DNA from: Marchantia polymorpha subsp. ruderalis
Lineage: Eukaryota > Streptophyta > Marchantiopsida > Marchantiales > Marchantiaceae
Assembly (NCBI GenBank): GCA_037833965.1
Contig: AP031352.1
Span: forward strand, 24,842,501 to 24,906,500
Length of the DNA stretch: 64,000 bases
Direction of reading: 5' to 3'
Shown: piece after piece, positions 1-11,700 of the stretch
How positions within the stretch are numbered: position 1 is the stretch's first letter
Layout: each line of letters begins with the position of its first letter
Program-made: the position numbers and the translations under genes
The notes under the pieces: generated by a model
The model's input: the letters and a program-made list of their open reading frames with translations, nothing else
Database searches by the model: none
What the model was told of the DNA's origin: nothing

Positions 1-1985
1 TATTACGCACTAGCTCCATGTAAGATCCGTTGTTGGTGGTTTCTGCATGCTTGTCACGCTTGCGGTCGAGATAGTGGAGTAAAAGAAGCACCTGCCCACA
101 CAGAACGTCCTCGGCATTGAGTTTTTGCGACTATATATCCTCCGCCAAAGGATCTTCACCCGTTTTCAATATGACCGTACAAGTGGACGTCGATGGTGAC
201 ACCATCTTTTGTGATGCAAATGCCTCTCATACTACATCTTCTACGGCCCTCTCAGCGACTTTCTCCAGGGCCAAATGATCTTCCTCAGTGTCCGATGACA
301 CTGCCAATACTTCATATGGCTTCTCCAAAGGAACCATCATCATAATACTCACTAAAGGAACCTGATCCCATTATGGAGTTACTTTCTCCGTCATGATAGC
401 CTTACCTTTCTACTTCCTCGTAGCACGGCGTGACATTACTGGCGTAGGGCTCACCGCAGAAGTCCAAAGATCCTTCTCCGCTGGCACTTCCTTCTCTCTC
501 ACCACAGTCTCTTCTTTCAACTCTAATCCCGCTTCTAGATTGGGACGCCCTCGCAATGCAGCAGCCCTAGTCTCAGTGCTGCTTTCCTCTTTCAGTATCA
601 ATCGCCTTGCTTTCATCTTCGTTCTAACCCGAGCATTGGGCGATCTCAACTTGATGGTCATGCGTACACATTTTTCAGTTATAGCGAACTCTTAAGTCCT
701 TCTTCTCTTCCGTAGTCGTTCTTCATGTCTTCCCCTAGGTTGTTCTCTCCTGTGCGAAGGCGAGCAAGTTTGCTCGTCCTCTGGATCTGTATTGACCTCA
801 TTGACACTCACAAACTCTTCTCCTTCATGCGCATGAGTTCGCATCGAGAACTCCCCTCCTCTCTCCAACAATTAACAATCCCATACCTCTATAAAAATTA
901 ATCAAAAACGGGGTTAAATAATTGGCTGATCCTCCTGGAAGTAGCCCAATGTGTTGCTGAGTGGCCGTTCAGAAGATACGCGTTTAGTGAATACGCTCTC
1001 CTCACAGTGCTTGTTCCACGAATCCAACCTGTCTAGTCATCATATAAGTGGTCCGAGCAGGTCGCAGGATCTGCATTAACGCCATCACCACATTTCTTCT
1101 GAACCGATCATGATATCAAATGGTCTGATACCCTTTCTTGCCGGTGCGCGGGTGCTTAAACAAAGATGCGTATGAGTTCTCTTCCGCTCGCATTACCTTG
1201 ACACTCTCACTTTCGAAGGTAAGGTCGTCATCGTCTCTTGCGCAACATCCCAAGACTTTCTTCCCATTCCAAATTTTCCAAGTCTCGAGATTTTCTCGAT
1301 ACCTTGGTGGCTTCGGTAAGCCACCGTTGTTCCACGCCTGTACTATCGCTGCACTTACCCAATTCCAGCCCCAGAGCAAGAAATCCATCTTCACAAGGAT
1401 CAAGTCACAATGATAGGCTCTTAATCATATCTCGAGAACTCTTAGAGCGGTCAATCGAATCGAACACCCCATAGCTGCTTCCTCTCGCTCGAGCTTCCGC
1501 ACAACAATCTTTCATCAATTGCGATAATGTGATCGTGAAATGTGGAAACCAAACTCGCGTTTCCTTGGGTGTTTCCCGCCGTCGCAACGGTCTGCCCAAC
1601 TTGTGCGAATTGAAGATGCCGCCATTCAAACTTCTTTCCCGTGCGACATCATCTTTTACTTCCCTAGGGAGTCTTCGTTGCATGGATTCTAGAAGGAACT
1701 CTTAGGTCGTTATCTCCGAATACAGAGTACCGAATACTCGTGTCAAAATATCTTTCTATGTATTTGGAAAAGCTAGGTCTTCGTACGTCCTCCCGTTACT
1801 TGCATCTTTTCGATCCGTTCCTTCGGATTAGGACCTCATCGGCCTCCGGTGGCCGAACTTTTCTACTAACGATCCTTCGGACTTCTTATTCCTACTTGGC
1901 ATCTATAGTAAAAAGCTTATTTTCTTCTAATCTAATTACTACTATCTCAAAAGTTAAAACTTGCATAGATTTCTCCGACCTAACT
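1..1985 (-). pseudogene. Degenerate copy A of a liverwort-type coding repeat
   Basis: Read on the minus strand with several frame changes, this stretch gives one broken protein. From its N-terminal side it shows: a segment around 1405-1683; the run FLLWGWNWVSAAIVQAW (about 1330-1390); LTFESESVKVMRAEE (about 1180-1220); MQILRPARTTYM (about 1030-1070); LINFYRGMGLL (about 870-910); a charged RSPNARVRTKMKARRL stretch (about 600-645); and a basic YLDRKRDKHAE stretch running off the window start. Copies B (22.7-24.7 kb) and C (26.8-27.7 kb) carry the same landmarks in the same order. The 5' flank at 1690-1985 also resembles the flanks of B and C. The function is unknown. From memory the family resembles multicopy Marchantia hypothetical proteins, possibly related to plant mobile domain proteins; I could not check this. 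Frameshifts and stops make it a pseudogene, and its 3' end lies outside the window. Confidence 0.6.
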
Positions 1986-3560
1986 ACTTTATTTATGAAA
2001 AAACAAAAAAACTGCACTACCACATTAATCCATGTTAGGTTTATAACTAACATGAGTAAGAACTTAATCTCTCTTAGTGTATTGGGCCCACACGGCTTAG
2101 AGTGGAGTTCTAGTCATGACGTGTTAGATATCAGATCATGTAATAAGAATGTTATTTTTTGGGAATAAAAGCACAATAATATGTATTTGTTAGAGGGCAT
2201 CACTATTTGTAAAAAAGTTCACTTTACCAGATCTCGCGTTTATATATCTCATGTATGACATTCCAAATTATGCCATATGAGTGATCGGTACATGTCTCTT
2301 CTTGATTAAAAAAAGTTGTTATTGGATTTGGGTAAAATTTGACTTGAAATTTTGTCAACATTGCATTATGGGAAAACATCATAGACGACTTTAAGCGTTG
2401 GAACTCATAGTTTCATAAAAAATACTAGAGTATGTACATAATGACGCGCGGAGACACTTTTTTTTTGTCTCACTCTCTAGAAAATTGTATTATGTCTCTT
2501 TTGTAAATGATTACTCCAAGTATGTGTGGATATATTTTTTCTTACCCAAAAATTTGAGGGGTTTTCAACCTTCAAATGTTGGCGCATACAAATTGAGACC
2601 CAGACTGACCATAAGGTGAAATATCTGAGATCAAATAATGATGGCGAGTATATTTTTTAGCAATTTCAAAGTTATTTCTCTACTTGTAAGATTTATAGGA
2701 ATTTTGAAGAGAAAAAGCTATGGTTGAATCAGAGCAAGTATACTCGCCGTATACTAGACAAGTTCAACATGACCGATTCAAAAGGAGTATGGAACCCTAT
2801 GCCAGTATATTTTAAACTTTATGCAGCTCAATGTACTACACATGTTGTGAAGAAAAGAATAATGACATGTGTTCTTTGTGAACAAGGTGTACGGAGCCTC
2901 ATGTATTTAATGGTGTGCACTAGGCATGATATTGCTTTAGCAATGGGAAAGTTGAGTAGGTACATGTCGAATCCAAGAAAAGTTCACTAGGAAACAATGA
3001 AATGAATTTTGAAATATATTAAGAGTATAGTGGATTATGGCTCATTGTTTGATAGATTATTAGACAATGCCAAGTTTTTATTTGGCTACGTTGATGCTGA
3101 CTACATACAAAATTTATACAAACATTGATACAACTGAATATGTGTTTACACTTGGCTGTGGAAGTATTAGTTGGAGATCTACCTTGGAAAAATGCCTAGC
3201 TCAATCAACAACGGAAGCTTAGTTTGTGACAGCAGCAGAAGCGGCAAAGTAAGCTATTTGGTTGAATAGACTTATCATGGAGATGGAATTGACATAAGTC
3301 ATGCTCAATCTTCATTATGATAGCCAAAATGCTTTACATTTGACTGCACTCAAGGCATGGTTAGTAAAACGAAGTACATCGACATCAAATATAACTTTAT
3401 TAAACAAGAAGTGTTTGAAAAAACAATTGAGCTAGTCAAGATTGAGATTAAACTCAATCCAATTAATACATTGACCAAAATTATTCTTTTGAAAAATGTT
3501 AGACGACACTGTGCTACTATGCAAGTTGTGTATAGGGAGCACGGGAGATATGGTTTTTAG
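1986..3560 (+). mobile_element. Ty1/copia polyprotein remnant (GAG-pre-integrase, integrase, RNase H)
   Basis: Conceptual translation with frameshifts gives the copia order. A GAG-pre-integrase start (VRFITNMSKNLISLSVLG, about 2035-2090) is followed by a YLLEGIT stretch near 2185. A zinc-binding-like LCHMSDR stretch lies near 2275, and integrase core pieces follow (YYVSFVNDYSKYVWIYFF near 2490-2540, then a GGEY-like NDGEYIF near 2640). The sequence then jumps to the end of reverse transcriptase (LWLNQSKYTRRILDKFNM at about 2720-2770, LMYLMVCTRHDIALA near 2900-2945). RNase H follows (QSTTEA near 3205, HLTALKAMVSKTKYIDIKY near 3340-3390, IELVKIEIKLNP near 3430). Most of reverse transcriptase, including its catalytic YxDD region, is missing between about 2680 and 2715, so the element cannot be autonomous. 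Confidence 0.85.
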
Positions 3561-4330
3561 TAATCTCTTTATATTGTCACTCTATCATGTTTAGTTTTTG
3601 TTAACTCTCGTTTAAAGAGTGGCATTGTATTAGATTTACATCTAAAACTTTCCACAGAGTAATAATATAAGTTAGAAAGTTTACTAGAATTTCTTATCAC
3701 AAGTTAAAGGAAGATTGTTGAATTAGCTCTGTATATTATTACTTTATTCTGTTATGGGAGTAATAATATAGGTTAGAGAGTTTACTGAGATTACTTAACA
3801 CGAATTAAAAATAAATTATTTAGTTAACTCTGTATATTATTACTCTATTCTGTTATATGAGTAATAATATAGGCTAGAAAGGTTATTGAGGTTGCTTAAC
3901 ACGCATTAAGGGGAGATTGTTGAGTTAACACTCCATATTAATACTCTATCTTGTTATGGCTACAGTTTAGTTTTAGTTAACTTTCGTTTAAAGAGTGCCA
4001 TTGTGTTAGATTTCCATCTAGAATTTCCCGCATAGTTATAATATTAGTCAAAGAATTTACTTAGATTCCTTAACGCGAGGCAAGGGAGAGATTGTTGAAG
4101 TTAAATTTGGTTAATGAGTAACCTCATGTGTAGCTATTTATAGTTAAGATTGGTCTTATATGTTGGATACATGTATATACTTTAAATCTTCTGTGCTTCA
4201 AGTATTGTTGTGTTTTCACCTGAAGTAGTAAATTTTCTCGCGTAATATTACTCTATGGACGTAATCTTCGAGTGTGAATCACATTATACATGTGTCTCTC
4301 GTATTGTTGTTTTACTCACTATGATTTCAA
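3561..4330 (+). mobile_element. 3' end and LTR remnant of the copia element, with tandem polypurine/LTR-start units
   Basis: The stretch after RNase H contains a purine-rich tract followed by GATTGTTGA three times (near 3713, 3921 and 4089). Between them lie degenerate tandem copies of a segment with a TATTATTACT[CT]TATTCTGTTAT core. A polypurine tract immediately before TGTTGA is the expected junction of copia internal DNA and 3' LTR. The block near 4130-4200 (TAGCTATTTATAGTT, then a TATA-like segment) recurs in inverted orientation near 15900-16060, which ties the two remnants to one LTR family. The exact LTR end cannot be set by eye. Confidence 0.55.
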
Positions 4331-5289
4331 AATTTTATCATTAGAAATAAAATGTCAATTTTTGTTTCATTGACAAACATATCAACAAGTTTTTTTAGCC
4401 GTTAGTTCTATGAACAACAATTACAATTTAAGTATCAATTATGTTTGCTGCATCATCAACATGATGATTTTCTCATTTTAAATGTTGATGTAATCTTCTA
4501 TATGTCTATGCTAAAATCACAAAAGTATTTATTTTTTTCTTTTGTAAAAATCATATATTGATAAAAAGAGTTGTCTTTTCTTGAATGCATTCAAATCCAA
4601 ATTTCAATTAATTATATAAATATACATATTATTTTCATGCATAAATTTTTTTACCATAACATTTTTTTAAAATCAGGATAAAATATATAAAAAAAGTACA
4701 TTAACAACTGAGAATTTAATTGATTTATTTCCTTAAATGTATATCTGAATAACTTTCAGTTATAATTTTATGTACATTAAAATATTCACAAAAGACCCGG
4801 TGCACAAAAATTTTTCAAATTTTTATATGCATACTAATCAATTCCACACCTAAATATTGTAAAAATGTTGGAGAATTAAAAACAGAACAGTTATAAAAAT
4901 TCCGTAAGATGTGGAGTTTGAAATTTAAATACTGATATTACTTTAGATCCAAAACATCATATTCAATGTTTCTTCTCATTATGTTGAGTTGATGTATATA
5001 ACCATTCTTTATTCAAGGGCTTGATGCTTAGCTAGCTCAAAATTGTATCTTTTACTATCTTTAATTTATATACCCAAAAAAATTATTTTAAATTTTCGAA
5101 TTCACGTATTTGAACTGACTAAAAATTTATTTTCAATATTACCATTGATAACAGAAAACTCGGATGGTAACCTGGTATGATAATATTATCAAACATTGAT
5201 TTTACATACATATATCAGATTCAGATTTTTGTTCTTTCATTGATAACTACGTATATATCTCTAGGATCATTTGATATTTACGATTATTC
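4331..5289. other. AT-rich spacer, no feature recognised
   Basis: Very AT-rich, with no ORF of useful length, no recognisable repeat-protein motif and no tRNA-like box. It separates the copia remnant from the valyl-tRNA synthetase promoter. Confidence 0.5.
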
Positions 5290-5707
5290 GCATAAAAGCT
5301 TCAGCGCTACCCACGAGAAATGGGTGGCCCACTGGATCTAAAAATTGCATGCACTGAAGACTTCACTGCAGTCTTGTTGCAACTGGGAGAGACGAGACAA
5401 TTTAGTTACCTGGTTTGGAGTTTACATTCGTGTGGTCAGGAAGGAAGATGAACTTTTATGGGGAGAGGTCAGGTCTTTGAGCTCGTGACCTCTTCTTCGG
5501 ATGCAAGCTCCAGAAAGGGGGAGACTTATCTCTGGCTCACGTGGAATGTTCAAAGCGGGTGACGTGGCGTACGATCATTAGAGCGAGCGTCGACAAGGTT
5601 TTGTTTATGTCCCCCATGGAAATTGCTCGGACGTCGAGAGATCGACGAGAAACCGAGCACTAGAATCTCACGAAGAGCTCGTGCAATTGTGGGTGCAAAT
5701 CGAGGGG
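5290..5707 (+). promoter_or_regulatory. Promoter and 5' leader region of the valyl-tRNA synthetase gene
   Basis: Base composition changes from AT-rich repeat to balanced sequence near 5290. Two ACGT-core elements stand out: CACGTGG at 5538-5544 (G-box type) and TGACGTGGC at 5560-5568. In plants such cores are commonly bound by bZIP or bHLH factors; their use here is inference. I saw no clear TATA box at a convincing distance, which fits a housekeeping gene. Transcription start is not determined. Confidence 0.4.
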
Positions 5708-8700
5708 ATGGTGTCTCTTCGAGCGACATGCTCCCTCGTGAGACCCTCTCCGGTTCTAAATGCTTCACCTCCGAGTAGAATTTGCAATTGTGCTGCTTCT
5801 GCATTCTCCTTATCGCCTTCTTACTCATCGCACATTTTTCAAAGAAAATGGCGATGGTCACTCGGTCGGAGTCGCCAACCATGTGCATTGGCCCAACTCC
5901 ACGCTCTCACGTCTCCTGCTCTATCATTGAGGCCATCTTACTCACAAAGGCTTCAGCAGTTTTCAACCGAGGGCAGGTTTTTAGCGGGTAGTGAGAAGGG
6001 TTTAAGGTTTATCGGGACTGATGGAAGTGCACGGAATGCCAGAATTGCAGCTGCATCTTCTTCTTCTCCTAGTTCCGGTGAGTTATTGCTGACTCTTTGG
6101 GCCAGATCAGAATTTTTCTAAACGAGGGTGGAATTTTAGGCAGTGGTTACATGCGCCTGAATTTCCCATCATATGTGAAGAAGAGCTCATAATTGTCACG
6201 GGTTTTTAATCTTGTAATGGCATTCCTACACTTACGCACGGGCATTGCATAGTCGAATTTTTCAATCATGGCGATTTAACAAACAAAGTGACATTCAATT
6301 TCAAGTAAAGCGGATGATCGAGCGAAGGCTGTACTTGAATTTGATCAAAGATTGCAAAAGGGCCGTTCAAATCAAACCGAGCTGTGCTAGATATGACCAA
6401 TCTCAGCCATTATGAATCTTTACGGACAGCTGTTGAAGTCATACTAATCTGCCTCGCGGGTGTGCGCCAGTGGCAACGTCTAACGAGTCAACAGGACTTA
6501 AAGAGTTGCCTAAAACTTTTGAATTCTCCTCCGAAGAACGACTTTATAATTGGTAAGGTTTGCTTGTGTCTGTTGATTTTTATTCTGTGAATTTGAAAGA
6601 ATTTATTTTCGTTCATACCTCAGTCCCAGCGTTCTCCAAGCTAATCAATTGTCCTCTGCATAGAGTTCGACCGTGTTGATGCAATAACCTAATTGTTGCG
6701 TTCAAAGTAAGAAATGAGCACGTAATGATATAATCCAGGATGGATTTGATCTATCGCACTCATTTACTTTTGCTCAATGGGTCCAGAAAATTCACAGTTT
6801 TCTGTTTAACTCCAGGTGGGAGTCCCACGGGTACTTCAGACCTGATTCTAATCAGGATGGTGAACCATTCGTCATGTCGATGCCTCCTCCTAACGTGACT
6901 GGCGCTTTACACATGGGACACGCCATGTTTGTAACTCTTCAGGTGAGAGTCTCCTTGAGTACCGGTTGCGATGTTAGTTCTAGATAGAGTAAAGAATAGA
7001 ATTCGTACTGAAACCGGCGTAGTTGTTGCATCCGGGGTGAAGCATAATCTCAAGGCTCAAAGACTGCTTACTGGTATTTGGGGGGAATGCTGATTTAACT
7101 GAAACAATCGGTATGAAGGATATCATGACTCGACATTATCGGATGCGAGGAAGACCTACTCTCTGGCTGCCAGGCACTGATCATGCAGGTATTGCAACTC
7201 AGGTACATCCAGGTTCATCTGAAAGAAATTTCGCATCCCAGTTACCGCTGAATACAACAATACCTTTACTCTCTGTGGATTGAAGTAAATTTTAGATATT
7301 GAATGTTCAGAACTGGGCATTTCATCAACCGCGTGCCTCCTATCTGGCCTCCTGTATATGTGCGAACCGGTTGGATTTATTTGTCACGAGAAAATCAGAC
7401 TTCTCTATTCTTCTGAAAACTCTTCATCTCACGTTTCTAGCAGGAGCTGTGAGCATATTCAAATCACGTCTTCTTGTAAATTCGGCGTTGTTTGCTTGTG
7501 GGTGCTTACCGGTTGTGTTACTTTTCCATTTTCAGCTGGTTGTGGAGAAGTTGCTTGCTTCTGAAGGAGTGAAGAGGGCTGATCTCGGTCGAGAAGAATT
7601 TGAGAAGAGAGTGTGGGAGTGGAAACGCACGTAAATTTCCGTTTACTTCCTTAGTTCTTGTTATCCTTCGAATAATTTCAGGATCCTTTTGTAGTTAAAT
7701 GTCCAAGTGGTCGGCATTTTAACTCTCAGTTGAATTTTGTCTTCTTCCAGATTTGAGTTCTACCTTTCTTATGTCGCAATTTTCATCCTTTACGAGTTGA
7801 AATTTAATAGGACTTCTAGCTTATTTTCTGTTCGACGAGAATGCTGTGATTTTTTCGTTCAAGATGTTAGAGGCATCTCCAAGATGCAGGGCTGAGGAGT
7901 TGGGAAACTATGGGGGTGGATTTTGGGTCGATGGCCTCAAATCATCTTTTGATCAGCAAAGTAGCTATTATCTGGCAGATATGGAGGCCGAATCACCAAT
8001 CAGTTGAGGAGACTTGGTGCGTCCTGTGATTGGGAGCGAGAACGATTCACTCTGGATGAGAAACTGAGCAGTAATGTTATATGCCTTCAACCATTTCATT
8101 CCACATTTTTGCCGTTAATCGTAGGACATTCTAATCAGCTAGATTTCTTTGACATTGATAAGCACGGAATCGTAGACAAATTTAATTGTAGATCTTAATC
8201 TTAATCTTAATGCAGGTGCTGTCGTCGAGGCATTTGTTCGTTTGCACGAGAAAGGCCTTATCTATCGCGGTGAGTTTGTTGTGTCATCATGGTCAAGTCA
8301 TACATCTCGGACATCCTCATCTTTAAGAAGTCACATACTTTCTTCGGTGCTCTTTGTTGTGAACGTTGTTGTGCTCCTCTACGCCTCACTGCTTTCCTGT
8401 TATCTCGTGGAGCGACAAATTCAATCAATTTTTTTTTAGTGAATCTTAGTTTTGACATGAAGTTTATAAACATGTGCTATTGCTTTTGTCTTTTATGTAC
8501 AGGTAGTTATATGGTCAACTGGTCTCCGAATCTCCAGACAGCCGTGTCTGATTTGGTAAGTGCATAAACTGTCTTTTTTTACCCTTCTTTGGTTATGGTC
8601 TAGAGTTAGAAGGAGCTGCAAAACTTGCTGCAGGTGTACGAGTTTGAAACAAATACCGCGTATTTTCGAGTTTCTCAGGCAAAGCTCCTGTTGGGTATGT

Positions 8701-11700
8701 TCACTTGCTCTCAAGAATTCTTTTGTCTAGCAACATGGAATGATTTCATGTGGCTGCTTTTCAGGAAGTGGAGTATAGCGAGGAACCAGGAACTCTTTAC
8801 TTTTTCAAATACCCAGTAGCCGGTGGAAATGCGTATGTTCATTTTACTCCAAACAAACTTGCTCTACACTCAATGCTTCTCGATGTATTCACACGATACA
8901 CTGTATCTCTCAACACGGCTACGAGTGCTAGGTTCATTGCTTCTCACCTTTGATACTGTGGTGCCTTGTAAAAGAACAAACTTGATATCTCAGACCTTTT
9001 CATTCGCGCAGAGAAGATTACTTGCCTGTTGCAACGACGAGACCGGAAACAGTGCTAGGAGACACAGCTGTTGCTGTCCATCCCTTGGTAAATTGCTGTT
9101 ACTTCTTTCTACACAAAATCTTGTTCATTTGCAGCCGATACAGCTTATTTCTTCATTATTCTCGAAACTGTCAACGGTCCCGTGTTGCGAGTCTAGTAAT
9201 ACGATCTTGACGTTCAAGCATTATTCTTTTCCATGATCTACGAAGAATAAACGTACCTGAGTTTTAACTCGTATTTTTGACATTTCACGAGAACGGAAAG
9301 TGGTTACCCTCAACACTGAAGACTCAGAGTTCATGTCATGGAGAGCGAGATTTCGGTAATGATATTTGCGACTTGTTTGTCTTCCAGGATCAACGCTATG
9401 CTAAATTTGTGGGAAAGATGGCTGTTGTGCCAATGAGTGGTGGAAGAGAGATTCCGATCATAGCTGATGAGGTTCGTTGTTATTATAGATCTGTGAAGGG
9501 CATAACGATTTGTAGTTCTGCCCTTCACTGCTTTTATCATTGGTGAATGTTTTAAGCTTCATCATCTTCAGGGCATCACGTCCTTCCATGAATCTACATA
9601 CTTTAAGCCTTGCCTTCTAGTGAACGCTGGAATATCTTTCGAAACTTTTGCAGTACGTGGACAGAGAATTTGGGACCGGCGCATTGAAGATAACCCCTGG
9701 ACATGATCCAAATGATTACGCAATAGGCCAAAAAACAGGCTTACCAATCATCAACATTATGAATAAGGATGGAACTTTGAATGAGAATGCGGGAAAGTAC
9801 AGGTATCATATCTTTGAACTAAATCAGTGTCAGGGATGTCCAAGTTGAATATTATAACTAGCGGTGCCTCTGGATGTTCTTTTCCTCTCTACACGAGCGA
9901 TTGTCTGCTTATTGATCTAAGTTCAGCCCTGGTGTAGATGGTATGATGTATAATCAGGTTGGCTTCTTCGCGGAACATTTGAAGATTTGGACAATTGGAG
10001 CTTTATTACCAGCAAGCACCTACTTAAGAAACTTGAGAGTGTCTCTATCTAAGCTAGTTGCGATAACAGAGGTTTCAGATATGGCTTAATATATATCTAA
10101 TGTGGATTCTTTACAGTGGTCTTGATCGTTTTGTAGCTCGTAAGCAGCTGTGGGCTGATTTGGAGAGCATAGGACTAACGATAAAAAAGGAAGCTCACAC
10201 TCAGCGCGTTCCTCGCTCCCAAAGGGGTGGTGAGGTAATTGATCCAACCTTAAATCAGATGAATAATCTGCATAATGTTTGTCGGAGCGTTATCTTTCTC
10301 CTCAAATTTTTGGTGTACTTTCCGCGATTTGTCTTAATATAGATACTTCACTTTGTTCGCTATTTATTGTGGACTTTGATTCTGCATTTGGCTGACTCAT
10401 TAGAAGCCGACTCACACTATGTTTCGAATTTACAAATGCAGCAGCCTCAGATATACTATTTTGTGTGTACCAGCTTACTTGTGGCTCAGTAGCAGAGAAT
10501 TTCTGTCAAAGAAATTTTTGATGCTCATGCCACCTTTTGCCTTGATCTTTCCTTTTAAGATCGTGGTCGCAGCTGATGACTGACATGTTTCTTCTGTCAC
10601 ATTAGGTTGTTGAACCACTTGTTAGCAAGCAGTGGTTTGTGACTACGGGACCTTTAGCTGAAAAGGCACTTCATGTCTTAGAATCTGGGGAGCTTCGCAT
10701 AATTCCTGACAGATTCGAGAAGGTACAACGTTTTTGACATGTTGTCTATCAAGAAATTGTTGCTATCACCACTGTGAGATTGCAGACTCATTACAGATTT
10801 GTCATGATGAAAAGTCATCACTATTTGGTTACAGGGATTTAGGCCTCTTACATGTGGTGGTTGTTTGCCCCTGTTTTGTAGATATACGTTCAGTGGCTTA
10901 CCAATATTAAAGACTGGTGTGTAAGCCGACAGCTCTGGTGGGGACACCGGATTCCAGTTTGGTATGTGCGGGGAATAGACGGAGCTGAAGAAAAGTATTT
11001 TGTAGCTTATAGCGAAGATGACGCTTATATAAAAGCTCGGGCTGTTTACGGGGATGTTGTGAAACTCGAGCAGGATCCAGATGTGCTGGATACATGGTTT
11101 TCAAGGTTAGTGCGTTATCCGTCCAGTAATAAGATTGAACTCTCACTCTGACTTATGGACACTGATCGCACTCTGTACGTCGGTTATCTGAGGGCCTTAG
11201 ACTAATCCACTGTGTTATTGACGCCCCTTTTTTTTTTATCTTTGGTTTTAGTGGACTTTGGCCTTTCAGCACATTAGGGTGGCCGAACACAGAAGCTGAA
11301 GATTTCCAACGTTTTTACCCCACAGCCGTTTTGGAAACTGGGTTTGTGTTTCTCTTCCATCTACTTCTTTTGTTGTGTTTTTCTTAAGCTCCCATATCTA
11401 CATACCAATCTCTTACAATTGGATTACAGGAGTTCAGGAGTTCTTTAGACCTTTACCTTATCATGTTGATGCTCTTTTTATCACTTTTCTTTCCGTAAAA
11501 TCGAGTTCTTTATTGTGCAGACACGACATATTGTTCTTCTGGGTTGCTAGGATGGTTATGATGGGGCTTGAATTTACAGGAAAGTCGCCTTTCTCCACTG
11601 TATATCTTCACGGCCTTGTACGAGATGCCCAGGTATTATGAATTCCAAAACAAATTATGATCCACTTTAAATTGTCACGATGCGCTGCTCAGTCAGAGCC

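Noticed and set aside
1740..2168. A 142-residue plus-strand ORF as a single gene
   Set aside because: Its first half is the 5' flank of coding-repeat copy A read on the wrong strand and its second half is a copia GAG-pre-integrase domain. The ORF is a chance fusion.
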